Below are positions 1 to 7,580 of a DNA stretch of 51,419 bases, one piece after another; within the stretch, counting starts at the first letter, position 1; each line of letters begins with the position of its first letter. The DNA comes from Pseudonocardia sp. MH-G8 (GTDB lineage Bacteria; Actinomycetota; Actinomycetes; Mycobacteriales; Pseudonocardiaceae), in the NCBI RefSeq assembly GCF_002262885.1, contig NZ_NKYF01000044.1, forward strand, positions 1 through 51,419. Direction: 5' to 3'. Both the position numbers and the translations under genes were made by a program. The notes beneath the pieces are model-generated. The model made no database searches, was not told the origin of the DNA, and saw only the letters and a list, made by a program, of their open reading frames with translations.

Positions 1-105
1 CGCATCCAACGACGCGACCCACCCAGCAAGATCCACCACGCGGTGATCATCACCGCCGGACGAGCCTCAGCCTCTCACGACACGCCGAAGTGCCGTTGCA
101 GTATT

Positions 106-345
106 AGCCTCGTCCTCGATTCCGGCCGAACAATCGCCGAGGTGGCGAAGAGTATCGGCGTTCACGAGATGACGTTAGGCAAGTGGGTGAAGAAGGCGCG
201 AGAGTCCGGGCGTGTCCCGGACTCGGATCTGTCCGAGCCGGAGCGAGCCGAGCTGGAACGACTCCGGAAAGAGAACGCGACCCTGCGGATGGAGCGGGAC
301 TTCGCAAAAAAAGTAGCGACCTGGTTCGCGAAAGAACAGCCGTGA
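106..345 (+). pseudogene. IS3 OrfA, N-terminally truncated
   Basis: The remaining part encodes the end of the helix-turn-helix region (TIAEVAKSIGVHEMTLGKWV) followed by a leucine-zipper-like stretch rich in E, L and R, as expected for an IS3 OrfA DNA-binding protein. The normal N-terminus before LVLDSGRT is missing; the frame runs back to 43 but the upstream residues do not look like the family. It ends in TGA at 343-345, overlapping the GTG at 342 that could start orfB. Confidence 0.75.
306..313 (+). promoter_or_regulatory. Candidate -1 ribosomal frameshift site (A7G)
   Basis: Seven A residues followed by G lie near the end of orfA. In the orfA frame the codons are AAA AAA, and a slip of one base back enters the orfB frame, which is open across this point. 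IS3 elements are known to make their transposase as an OrfA-OrfB fusion through such a site. That this copy still uses it is inference. Confidence 0.55.
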
Positions 346-1226
346 AGTACGCGGCGATCGCGGACTGGGCTGCCGAAGGCGCGTACCCGGTCACGTTCAT
401 GTGCGCCCAGCTCGGCCTGGCCCGCCAGGGCTACTACCGGTGGCTCAAAGCCGGGCCGAGCGAGCGGGAACGCACCGACGCCGAGCTCACCGACACCATC
501 CGAGAGATCCACCGAGACCTGCACGGTGACCCCGGCGTGCGCCGGGTGTGGGCCGAGCTGGTCGTGCGCGGCTACCGGACCGCCCGCAAGCGGGTCTGGC
601 GACTCATGCGCGCCGCCGGCCTGCAAGGACGCCACCCCAGGGCGTGGAAGCAGACGACCGTCGCAGGTCTACGACCGATCGACGCCCCGGACCTGATCGG
701 CCGCGACTTCACCGCCGATGCCCCAGACACCCGCTGGTGCGGGGACATCTCCTACATCCAGACCGTGGACGGCTGGGCGTACGTCGCCACCGTGATCGAC
801 CTGCACTCCCGCAAGGTCGTCGGCTACGCCGTGGCCGACCACATGCGCACCAGCCTGATCATCGAGGCCCTCACCGCCGCCCCGGTCACCCGCCGCCCAC
901 CGGCCGGAGTGATCATGCACAGCGATCGCGGAACGCAATACACGAGTCGGGAGTTCACCGATTTCTGCGCCGCCAACGGGGTCGTCCGCTCGATGGGTCG
1001 CCGCGCCACCTGCTTCGACAATGCGGTGTCCGAGTCGTTCTTCGCAACCTACAAGAAAGAACTCATCCACACTCGCCCGTGGAATGACGTCACCGAGGTC
1101 CGCCAGCAGACGCTTTTGTAGATCGAAGGCTACTACAACCGCCGAAGGCGACACTCCACCCTCGGATACTTGACACCAGCAGAATACGAGCTAGGGTTCA
1201 GAGAACTAACCGACCTGGCAGCCTAA
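342..1226 (+). pseudogene. IS3 OrfB transposase with internal TAG stop
   Basis: This is a DDE-type integrase-core transposase. The catalytic region is visible: the first Asp in TRWCGDISYIQ, the second in HSDRGTQYTS and the Glu in NAVSESFFATYKKEL. The reading frame is interrupted by TAG at 1119-1121, where the family usually has Trp (QQT-L-stop-IEGYYN). The same frame then continues through YNRRRRHSTLGYLTPAEYE to TAA at 1224-1226. A single G-to-A change would explain the stop. The lost tail carries conserved residues of the family, so the product is probably inactive unless the stop is read through. Confidence 0.85.
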
Positions 1227-1258
1227 ATCGGTGTCAATCGAATCGGGAACACTCCAAT

Positions 1259-1753
1259 GCCCAGGTCATATTCGTGCACTACACACTGTCCAACATCAAC
1301 AACACCACGCCGAACTTCACCACGCCCAAGACCAAGAGCAGCCACACCTGGATCGGGCTCTCCGCCCGCGCCGTTCGCGCACTGCAACGACAGGCCGAAC
1401 GGCAACGTGTCCTCCGACTGGCCACCGGCCCGGCCTACCACGACCAGGACCTGGTGTTCACTCGGCACGACGGACAACCCCTTCGACCCGAGTACGTGCT
1501 GCGCCACCTCGACCAACTGAGCAACCAGGCCTGCCTGCCGCGCATCCGGGTGCACGACCTACGCCACTTCGCCGCCACGACCATGCTGTCCTCGCAAGTC
1601 CCGCTGGCGATGGCGTCCAAGACGATGCGGCACTCGACCCTGTCGACCACCACCGAGGTCTACGGTCACCTGCTCCGCCACGTCGCCCAGGAAGCCGTCG
1701 ACGCCATCGACACCGCGCTCACCTCGGCCGAGAACACGACACATGCCGCCTGA
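1259..1753 (+). pseudogene. Tyrosine integrase, C-terminal fragment
   Basis: About 160 residues remain from the catalytic domain of a phage- or AICE-type (integrative element) tyrosine recombinase. The box II motif RVHDLRHFAATTML has the H-x-x-R pair, MRHSTLSTTTEVYGHL supplies the following His and the nucleophilic Tyr, and PKTKSSHTWIGLS matches the conserved beta-hairpin region. The N-terminal arm-binding and core-binding domains and the first catalytic Arg are missing, cut where the IS3 element ends. Neighbours are the IS3 remnant upstream and a tRNA 3' fragment downstream, so this is probably the relic of an integrative element. Confidence 0.8.
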
Positions 1754-1943
1754 CGACCACATCGCGACCACCCGATGATCGGACCGGCCCTCGCCTGCCA
1801 GTGGGCACCACGACACACCCCACCGCGACGGTGCCCGCGGTCTGGCCCGGTGCGACCACATTGCGACCACATCCACGAAATGGATCATCCGTTTCCACAC
1901 GTGCCGTCACGCCAGCCTCAAGGAGGCAACAGCACCGAGCACC

Positions 1944-2045
1944 CGGATCAAGCCGGTGGTCTTCTACGGCTCAGCCGCCGTGACCCTCGCCATCGCGCTC
2001 TGGGCGATCATCGCCCCGACCGCCGCCGCCGACACCATCGGCGCG
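1944..2045 (+). pseudogene. Probable BCCT transporter, N-terminal stump
   Basis: A short open stretch reads RIKPVVFYGSAAVTLAIALW followed by AIIAPTAAADTIGA. This resembles the first membrane helix of betaine/carnitine/choline transporters, which begin near xxPVVF and end near the first loop. An AGGAGG lies at 1921-1926. After DTIGA the likeness stops and a hairpin follows. I see no further transporter sequence, so it is only a stump. The call rests on one helix and is tentative. Confidence 0.4.
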
Positions 2046-2065
2046 TTTCCGCAGGTAGAGACAGC

Positions 2066-2104
2066 GATGGGCGGCTCCCCCCACACTGAAAGGAACCGCC
2101 CATC
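2066..2104. terminator. Hairpin, 13-bp stem
   Basis: The arms GATGGGCGGCTCC and GGAACCGCCCATC pair over 13 bases with one G-T wobble around a 13-base loop. There is no T tract. It sits between the BCCT stump and the tRNA fragment and could be a factor-independent terminator of an ancestral gene, or part of a mobile-element end. Confidence 0.5.
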
Positions 2105-2109
2105 ACGCC

Positions 2110-2154
2110 GTCGGGACGACAGGATTTGAACCTGCGACCCCTTGGCCCCCAGTC
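2110..2154 (-). other. tRNA-Pro(GGG) 3' fragment, probable att site
   Basis: On the minus strand this 45-base stretch reads as the tRNA-Pro(GGG) sequence from the anticodon loop to the discriminator base: the loop CTGGGGG, the T arm with GGTTCAAATCC, and the 3' acceptor strand. The 5' half of the tRNA is not present on the adjoining side (above 2154), and the base after the anticodon loop differs from the usual one. Tyrosine integrases of actinobacterial integrative elements commonly use the 3' half of tRNA genes as attachment sites, and pSAM2 uses a tRNA-Pro. With the integrase stump 350 bases away, I read this as an attL/attR relic. No intact copy is in the window. Confidence 0.7.
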
Positions 2155-2254
2155 GTGCGACCGGTCTGACGCGCCCGTATGCCGCTCCCTGCTGGTCACG
2201 ACGTCCGTCGAAGTCCAGCGGGATCCAAGCTGCTGCGGCGTGGTTGTCACTCAG

Positions 2255-2480
2255 TTAGTCACTCACCCACCGGCATCGCTCGGTACCAGCCAGAGGGCTG
2301 CGCGACGAGTCAGTCTCGATGACCGGAGCGCCGTCGGCTGCCTTCCGGACCGACTCGCAGCCCTTCTTCGCCGCAGCCTTGGTCTTGTACGCCTCGCCGG
2401 TGGCGACGACCTGACCGTTGCTCGCCTTGAGCCGGAACCTGACCGGCGCGATCCTCGTACACCTCGAACTTACCTGCCAT
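2255..2480 (-). pseudogene. YegP/DUF1508-like protein, frameshifted
   Basis: The ATG at 2480 follows a GGAGG and begins MAGKFEVYEDRAG, then a shift moves the reading to the frame giving RFRLKASNGQVVATGEAYKT followed by KAAAKKGCESVRKAADG. Together these match the small DUF1508 (YegP) fold, a roughly 60-residue beta-hairpin domain of unknown role. A few bases appear to be missing at about 2438-2443, where the family has KFRFRLK. The start overlaps the stop codon of the dehydrogenase gene upstream. The C-terminal tail after GAPVIETD is not family-like. It is either a true pseudogene or a sequence error. Confidence 0.65.
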
Positions 2481-4143
2481 CGAAACCACCTCCGGGAGAT
2501 GAGCGGAGCGCCCTCTCCGCGAGTCCTTTCCCGATGACACGGACCGCGAGCGTCTCGTCGGCCCCCTCGAAGAGGGACAGGACTCGCGCGTCCAGGAAGT
2601 ACCGGGACACGGGGTATTCCTCGGCGTAGCCGTAGCCGCCGTGCAGCTGTTGCGCCTCGCGGGTGACCCACTCGGCAGCGTTGCACGCCAGTGACTTCAC
2701 CATCGAGGCCTCGAGCTGTCCCCCGCCCTCGGCGATGAGGTGTGCGCAGCGGTAGGTATAGGCCTGGCAGGCGGCCATGAGGTAGGCCATCCTGGCGAGC
2801 TTCGTCCGGGTCAGCTGGTAGTCCGCCAGGGGCGCGCCGAAGACGTGCCGCTCCTGCGTGTACCTCGCCGCGGACTCGTACGCGGCCCGCATCAGACCGA
2901 CGGCTCGTGCCGCGGTCTGCATCCGCCCGTTCGCGAAGGCGTTCATTTGCAGATAGAAGCCCCTACCCAGGCCGGCCTCACCGCCGATCAGGTTCTCCGC
3001 GGGCACCAGGTAGTCCTCGAAACTGATCTCGAAACTGTGCATCCCGCGGTACCCGATGGTGCTGATCGCCCGCGCGTCGATGCGGCCCCCGTCCTCACCC
3101 TCGTGGACCCAGGCGTGCCCCGGGAACCGCGGCTTCTCGATCACGAACAGGGACAGCCCGCGGTGCTTGTCTTCGCGGGTACCCGTGCGCGCCAGCACCA
3201 GGAGGAGGTCAGCCCGGCCGCTGAATGTCGACCATGTCTTCACACCGTTGATCCGGTAGTGGTCTCCCTCGCGAGTGGCCGTGGTGGTGAGGCCGGCGAC
3301 GTCCGACCCGTAGTCCGGCTCGGTCACCGCGACGGCCACCATGAGCTCGCCCGAGGCGACCCCGGGCAGCCAGCGCTTGGCCTGTTCCTCCGCGCCGCCC
3401 TTGAGCAGGGCCGTCGCAAGGATCTCGGGGCGGGTGATGAACGGACCGGCCAGCCCCATCGAGCCGCGGGTGATCTCCTCGGTGGCCACCACCATGGCCA
3501 GCAGGTCGTTCTCGCTGTGCCCGGCGGGCCCACCCGACGCCGATCCGCCGTACTCCTCCGTGATCCCCATCCCGAAGAGGCCCATCCGGGCGAAGTCGCT
3601 GATGATGCTCTCGGGGATGTCGCTGTCGTTGCGGTGCACCGCCTCCGCGAGCGGGGCGACCTTCTCCCTCGCGAAGTCCCGGAAGACCCGCCGCGCCATG
3701 TCCAGCTCGTCGGTCTGCGGAGGACTGGGAAGCGGCCCCGTCGTCACCTGCTCGGCGATGCGGTCGAGGAGCTCGACCGAGCGCGCCGCGGCGAAGGCCA
3801 GCGCCACGTCCCCGCCGTGCCACGGGAGGGTCTCGACGCCCCAGGCCGGTTCCCGCCCCTGCAGGCGGGAGTTCACCTCAGCGACGACGTGTCCGGAGAA
3901 CGCCGTCGTCAGCATCTCGGCCAGCCCGCCCGACTCGCCCCAGGGCAGCATCGCCTCGCCAGCGCCGACGAGGCAGGCCGCCGCGGAGAGGTCGTAGACG
4001 ATCGCCTGCTCCCGGTCCAGCCGCTCCAGGTCGACGCGGCCGTTCGCCCCTCGGACGTCGACCGCGAGACGGGCCACAGCCCGGTCGACCACCTGCCGTG
4101 CAGCGGTCAGGAGCGTCCTGGCGTGTTCCACGGTTGCTTCCAT
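2470..4143 (-). CDS. Acyl-CoA dehydrogenase, methylsuccinyl-CoA type
   Basis: This is a 557-residue flavoprotein of the acyl-CoA dehydrogenase superfamily, expected to desaturate an acyl-CoA with FAD in the cytoplasm. It carries an N-terminal extension of about 170 residues before the normal domain, which starts near DELDMARRVFRDFAREKV. The extension and the C-terminal block EAQQLHGGYGYAEEYPVSRY plus FEGADETLAVRVI are reminiscent of (2S)-methylsuccinyl-CoA dehydrogenase (Mcd) of the ethylmalonyl-CoA pathway. TEPDYGSDVAGLTT is the usual FAD/substrate segment. The start ATG at 4143 was chosen over an in-frame start further upstream that lies inside the next gene. It is the last large gene of the operon. 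The other Mcd-pathway enzymes are absent here, so the substrate could be another branched acyl-CoA. Confidence 0.8.
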   Translation of the reverse strand: MEATVEHARTLLTAARQVVDRAVARLAVDVRGANGRVDLERLDREQAIVYDLSAAACLVGAGEAMLPWGESGGLAEMLTTAFSGHVVAEVNSRLQGREPAWGVETLPWHGGDVALAFAAARSVELLDRIAEQVTTGPLPSPPQTDELDMARRVFRDFAREKVAPLAEAVHRNDSDIPESIISDFARMGLFGMGITEEYGGSASGGPAGHSENDLLAMVVATEEITRGSMGLAGPFITRPEILATALLKGGAEEQAKRWLPGVASGELMVAVAVTEPDYGSDVAGLTTTATREGDHYRINGVKTWSTFSGRADLLLVLARTGTREDKHRGLSLFVIEKPRFPGHAWVHEGEDGGRIDARAISTIGYRGMHSFEISFEDYLVPAENLIGGEAGLGRGFYLQMNAFANGRMQTAARAVGLMRAAYESAARYTQERHVFGAPLADYQLTRTKLARMAYLMAACQAYTYRCAHLIAEGGGQLEASMVKSLACNAAEWVTREAQQLHGGYGYAEEYPVSRYFLDARVLSLFEGADETLAVRVIGKGLAERALRSSPGGGFDGR

Positions 4144-4184
4144 GCGCAATGTCCTTCCGATCGCGCTCACCGGGTCGGCCGGCG

Positions 4185-5168
4185 TCAGCGGTTGTAGTGC
4201 GGAGCGGCCCCCTCGAGGCCCCTCCACACGTCGTCGCACGCCGCCAGCACGTCGGGCTCCAGGCCGGGCCCGGTGACGGCGTCCAGGTTCTTGCGCAGCT
4301 GGTCGATGCCGGAGGCGCCGAGCAGCATGCAGTCGGTCAGGGGGCGCCCCAGCACCCAGCGGAACGCCAGCTCCACCAGAGTCAGGCCTGCCGCGGAGGC
4401 CACCTCGCCCAGCCGCTCGACCGCGTCGAACTGGTCGTCGTTCCAGTAGCGGTCCCGGTAGATCTCCTTGGTGAAACGTGTGCCGGCCTGCGGCCGGCCG
4501 TCCCGCCGGTGTTTGCCGGTCAGCAGCCCACCGGCGAGGGGGTTGTAGGTGATGTTCGTGAGTCCGAGGTGGGCGGAGCAGGCGGCGTACTCGGCCTCGA
4601 CCCGGCGCCCCAGCAGGTTGTAGAGGGGTTGCGAGACGAGCGGCTCGGCCCAGCCGTGGGCGCGCGCCAGGTGGAGCATCTCGGTGATCTGCCAGGCGGC
4701 GAAGTTGGACTGGCCGAGGTAGCGGACCTTGCCCTGCCGCACCACCTCGTCCAGCGCCTCGAGCGTCTCCTCGACGGGGGTGTCCCGGTCCGGCCGGTGC
4801 ATGTAGTAGACGTCGATGTGGTCGACGCCGAGCCGGCGGAGGCTGTCGTCGACCGCTCGCCGTACTGCGCGGCGGGAGAGCCCGGTCGCCTCCGGATCGG
4901 ACTGGTCGACGGGGCTCCCGAACTTGGTCGCGAGGACGACCTCGTCGCGGAACGGCCTGACGATCCGGCCGAGCATCTGCTCGGCCGCGCCCGCCCCGTA
5001 GTTGTTCGAGGTGTCGAACATGGTGATGCCGGCCTCGCGGCAGGTGCGCACCATGGCGGTCGCCTCGGCCTCGCCGACCTGCGTGCCGAAGGTCATGGTG
5101 CCGAGGACGATCCGTCCCACGGCGAGGTCGGTGCCGGCCAGGGTGCGCTGGGGCACGGCGCGGCTCAC
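4185..5168 (-). CDS. Aldo/keto reductase
   Basis: A 327-residue NADP(H)-dependent oxidoreductase with the (beta/alpha)8 fold of the aldo/keto reductase superfamily. The catalytic tetrad is visible: Asp52 and Tyr57 in FDTSNNYGAG, Lys82 in ATKFG and His124 in YYMHRPD. The sequence KVRYLGQSNFAAWQI and the closing block with GASGIDQLRKNLDAV are typical of the YajO/Tas-type group. The GTG start at 5168 overlaps the stop of the preceding CoA-transferase gene by four bases (GTGA), so translation is probably coupled. The substrate is unknown; the operon context suggests a carbonyl intermediate of acyl-CoA breakdown. Confidence 0.85.
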   Translation of the reverse strand: MSRAVPQRTLAGTDLAVGRIVLGTMTFGTQVGEAEATAMVRTCREAGITMFDTSNNYGAGAAEQMLGRIVRPFRDEVVLATKFGSPVDQSDPEATGLSRRAVRRAVDDSLRRLGVDHIDVYYMHRPDRDTPVEETLEALDEVVRQGKVRYLGQSNFAAWQITEMLHLARAHGWAEPLVSQPLYNLLGRRVEAEYAACSAHLGLTNITYNPLAGGLLTGKHRRDGRPQAGTRFTKEIYRDRYWNDDQFDAVERLGEVASAAGLTLVELAFRWVLGRPLTDCMLLGASGIDQLRKNLDAVTGPGLEPDVLAACDDVWRGLEGAAPHYNR

Positions 5169-6340
5169 GTCGCCACCTTCACCGGCTGCGTCGCCGCAGT
5201 CGTGACACCGCGACGGGCCAGTTCGGCGACGGCGTCGGCGCTGTACCCGAGCTCGGCCAGTACCTCTTCGGTGTGCTCGCCGAGCAGGGGTGGCGGTGCC
5301 GCACGTCGAGGCCATGGTGGGTGGGCGTCGACAGGTGTCGCGAGGTGCACGAGGTCGCCGATCGTCGGGTGGCGGGTGGTGATCGTGCGGCGCTCCGCGG
5401 CGCGGATCACGTCGGGCAGGGTGCGGACCGGGGCACAGGCGACGCCCGCAGCGCGGAGCAGTGCGATGACCTCCTCCCGTGCGCGACCCCGCAGCGCCTC
5501 CGTGAGGACGCCGCGAACAGCGGCGCCCTCACCGGCGTCGGCCCCGGTATCGAGCCCGAGCGCCTGGCCGACCGTGCGCCACGCAGCGCCGTCACCCGCG
5601 TCGACGTGTACGTACTCGTCGTCCCGGCAGGCGTAGACACCGGACCAGTCCTGCGGCCGGCGCACTGCGTCCTGCGCGGCACCGGCACCGGCCAGGAGCG
5701 GGGCGAGGATGTCCGCCTGCGCGAACAGCTGGGCGTCCAGCAGGCTCAGATCCACGGTTCCGCCGCGACCCGTGCGCGCTCGCCGGTGCAGGGCAGCGGT
5801 CACCCCGACCGCCGCCAGCACACCGGCTGCGAAGTCCGGCAGGCTGACACCCATGCGGACGGGGCGGCCCGACGGCGCCGCGCCCGCGAGCATCGCCCCG
5901 CTGAGCGCCTGGATGATGGGGTCGTTCGCCGGCCGGCGGACGTAGGGACCGTCCTGGCCGAACGCCGAGATCTCGCAGTAGACCAGCGCCGGGTTGAGCT
6001 GCAGCAGGCGCTGCTGTTCGATGCCGAGGCGCTGGGCGGCCCCGGGCCGGAGGTTGTGCACGACGACGTCGGACGTGCGGGCCATCCGATGGACCGCCTC
6101 GCGTCCCTCCGGGCTCTTCAGGTCCAGGGTGACGCTGCGCTTGTTGCGGTTGAAGCCGAGGTAGATGGCGCTCTCGCCGGCCGCGAACACCCCGCCCATC
6201 GCGCGACCGATCTCGCCGGCGCCGGGCGGCTCGACCTTGACGACGTCCGCGCCGAGGTCGGCGAGCAGCATGGTGCACCACGGCCCTGCGACGAAGTGGG
6301 TGAGGTCCAGGACGGTGGTCCCGGTCAGCGGAGCGGTCAC
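5165..6340 (-). CDS. CaiB/BaiF family CoA-transferase (first copy)
   Basis: A 391-residue class III CoA-transferase, which moves CoA between a thioester and a free carboxylic acid in the cytoplasm. The N-terminus has the family motif LDLTHFVAGPWCTMLLADLG followed by ADVVKVE. FNRNKRSVTLDL, DVVVHNLRPG and NDPIIQALSGAM follow in order. The probable catalytic aspartate is Asp169 in GVSLPDFAAG. The GTG start at 6340 overlaps the stop of the GH88 gene. It is about as long as typical family members. A second, clearly different copy lies three genes upstream, suggesting two separate CoA activation steps or a broad acid range. Confidence 0.9.
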   Translation of the reverse strand: MTAPLTGTTVLDLTHFVAGPWCTMLLADLGADVVKVEPPGAGEIGRAMGGVFAAGESAIYLGFNRNKRSVTLDLKSPEGREAVHRMARTSDVVVHNLRPGAAQRLGIEQQRLLQLNPALVYCEISAFGQDGPYVRRPANDPIIQALSGAMLAGAAPSGRPVRMGVSLPDFAAGVLAAVGVTAALHRRARTGRGGTVDLSLLDAQLFAQADILAPLLAGAGAAQDAVRRPQDWSGVYACRDDEYVHVDAGDGAAWRTVGQALGLDTGADAGEGAAVRGVLTEALRGRAREEVIALLRAAGVACAPVRTLPDVIRAAERRTITTRHPTIGDLVHLATPVDAHPPWPRRAAPPPLLGEHTEEVLAELGYSADAVAELARRGVTTAATQPVKVAT

Positions 6341-7530
6341 GACGAGGTCCGGTTCCCGCCCAGGGCGAGGAGGGTCCAGTCGTCGTGGAGCCGGCGGTAG
6401 AGCGCCTCCACGACCCAGTAGTTGCCGTAGGGCATCACGTCCTCCAGCGGGAAGCGGCTGATCCCCGCTCCGACCTTCTCCGGTGGCAGGGGCCCCCAGC
6501 TGCCGTGCAGCAGCACACCGCCCGGTGACAGGTAGTTGAGCAGCAGCTCGTCGACGATCGCGTCTCCTGCCGGTTGCGCCCACACAGCCGACTCGGGGTC
6601 CAGGCGCGCGAGTCGCAGCAGGGCGTTGGCCGCGATCGACGCGCTACAGGAGTCACGCGGGATGTCCGGGGTCTGCGGGTCGGCGAAGTCGTAGAACGGG
6701 ACGTGGTCCTCGGGGAGGTGGTCGACGTACCAGCGGCACACCCGGCGTGCCACCTCGAGGAAGGCCGGGTCGCCGGTCGCCTCGTAGACGTTGACGTAGT
6801 TGTGCAGCGCCCAGGACTGCCCACGGGCCCAGGTCGACTCGTCCGAGTAGCCCTGCATGTTCCAGCGACGGGCCGGCTCGCCCGCCGACAGGTCGAACTC
6901 GATCGCCTGGTACGTGGATCCATCGGGGCGCACGATCCCTGCGGCCAACAGGTTGGCGTTGTGCCGAACCGCGATCTCCTGACAGGAGGGATCGTCGCTC
7001 GCCGCCCAGTAGAACGACAAGAGGTTCAGCCCCGTGTCGATCACGGCCCGGTTGACCCCGGGCACCTGGAAGAAGACACCCAGCCGAGGGTCGAAGTTCT
7101 CGGCGTAGCGGTCCACCGCGGCCCGCCCGGCCTCGGCGAGCGCGGCATCACCGGTACAGCGCGCGCCCAGGCAGACGGCGTAAAACAGGTCGCTGCCGGC
7201 GGCCGAGAACCCCGGTGGGCGGAGGCTCAGACAGTTCGCGACGGTATGAGCCAGCCGGGATGCGGCCCCCGCGATCCGTTCGTCACCGAAGTGCTCCGCC
7301 ACCAGCCACAGGCGACCGGTGAGGAACCCGACCCACTGGAACGTGGCCCACGAGTCGGGTTGGTACGCGGGCGCGAGCTCGTAGCCGCCGGTGCGGTAGC
7401 TGAAGCGGGGCACGGCACCCTCCGGCGCCCGCTCCATGAGGCGGACCACCTGCTCGCAGCCCACGCGCACCTGCTCCATCGCCCGCTGAGCAATTGCCTG
7501 CCGCGCCGTCGTGTCGTCCATCGTCGTCAT
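6337..7530 (-). CDS. Glycoside hydrolase family 88-like protein
   Basis: A 397-residue protein of the unsaturated glucuronyl hydrolase (GH88) type, which cleaves unsaturated uronic acid from oligosaccharides by hydrating its double bond. Two aspartates expected for catalysis are kept: Asp114 in AAGSDLFYAV and Asp165 in AVIDTGLNLLSFYWA. The conserved block STWARGQSWALHNYVNVYEA is clear, and DSCSASIAANALLRL follows. No signal peptide is seen, so it acts in the cytoplasm. The start at 7530 gives MTTMDD; a second Met lies three codons later. Its stop overlaps the CoA-transferase start. A uronyl hydrolase fold in an acyl-CoA operon is unusual; it may hydrate an enol ether of another kind. Confidence 0.85.
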   Translation of the reverse strand: MTTMDDTTARQAIAQRAMEQVRVGCEQVVRLMERAPEGAVPRFSYRTGGYELAPAYQPDSWATFQWVGFLTGRLWLVAEHFGDERIAGAASRLAHTVANCLSLRPPGFSAAGSDLFYAVCLGARCTGDAALAEAGRAAVDRYAENFDPRLGVFFQVPGVNRAVIDTGLNLLSFYWAASDDPSCQEIAVRHNANLLAAGIVRPDGSTYQAIEFDLSAGEPARRWNMQGYSDESTWARGQSWALHNYVNVYEATGDPAFLEVARRVCRWYVDHLPEDHVPFYDFADPQTPDIPRDSCSASIAANALLRLARLDPESAVWAQPAGDAIVDELLLNYLSPGGVLLHGSWGPLPPEKVGAGISRFPLEDVMPYGNYWVVEALYRRLHDDWTLLALGGNRTSS

Positions 7531-7580
7531 GTTCCTGTCGCCTCCGGTCGCCCGATCCCGCTGCCCGTCACCGCTGCCCG

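Larger units (their letters stand above)
106..1255 (+). mobile_element. Truncated IS3-family insertion sequence
   Basis: This is a remnant of an IS3-family element with the usual two overlapping reading frames, orfA and orfB, read on the plus strand. Family-like sequence begins abruptly at about position 106, inside orfA, so the 5' end and left inverted repeat are missing. The right end is probably the sequence just after the orfB stop, near 1228-1255. The left boundary is junk DNA with no recognisable gene. OrfB also has an internal stop, so the element is unlikely to move by itself. It lies directly against a tyrosine-integrase stump, which suggests that it inserted into that gene. Confidence 0.8.

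Noticed and set aside
2110..2200. A possible complete tRNA-Pro gene
   Set aside because: The D arm, the 5' acceptor strand and the 5' anticodon stem are not present; only the 3' portion matches.
4098..5636. Long plus-strand open frame
   Set aside because: It is antisense to the aldo/keto reductase and CoA-transferase genes, whose motifs and catalytic residues are clear.
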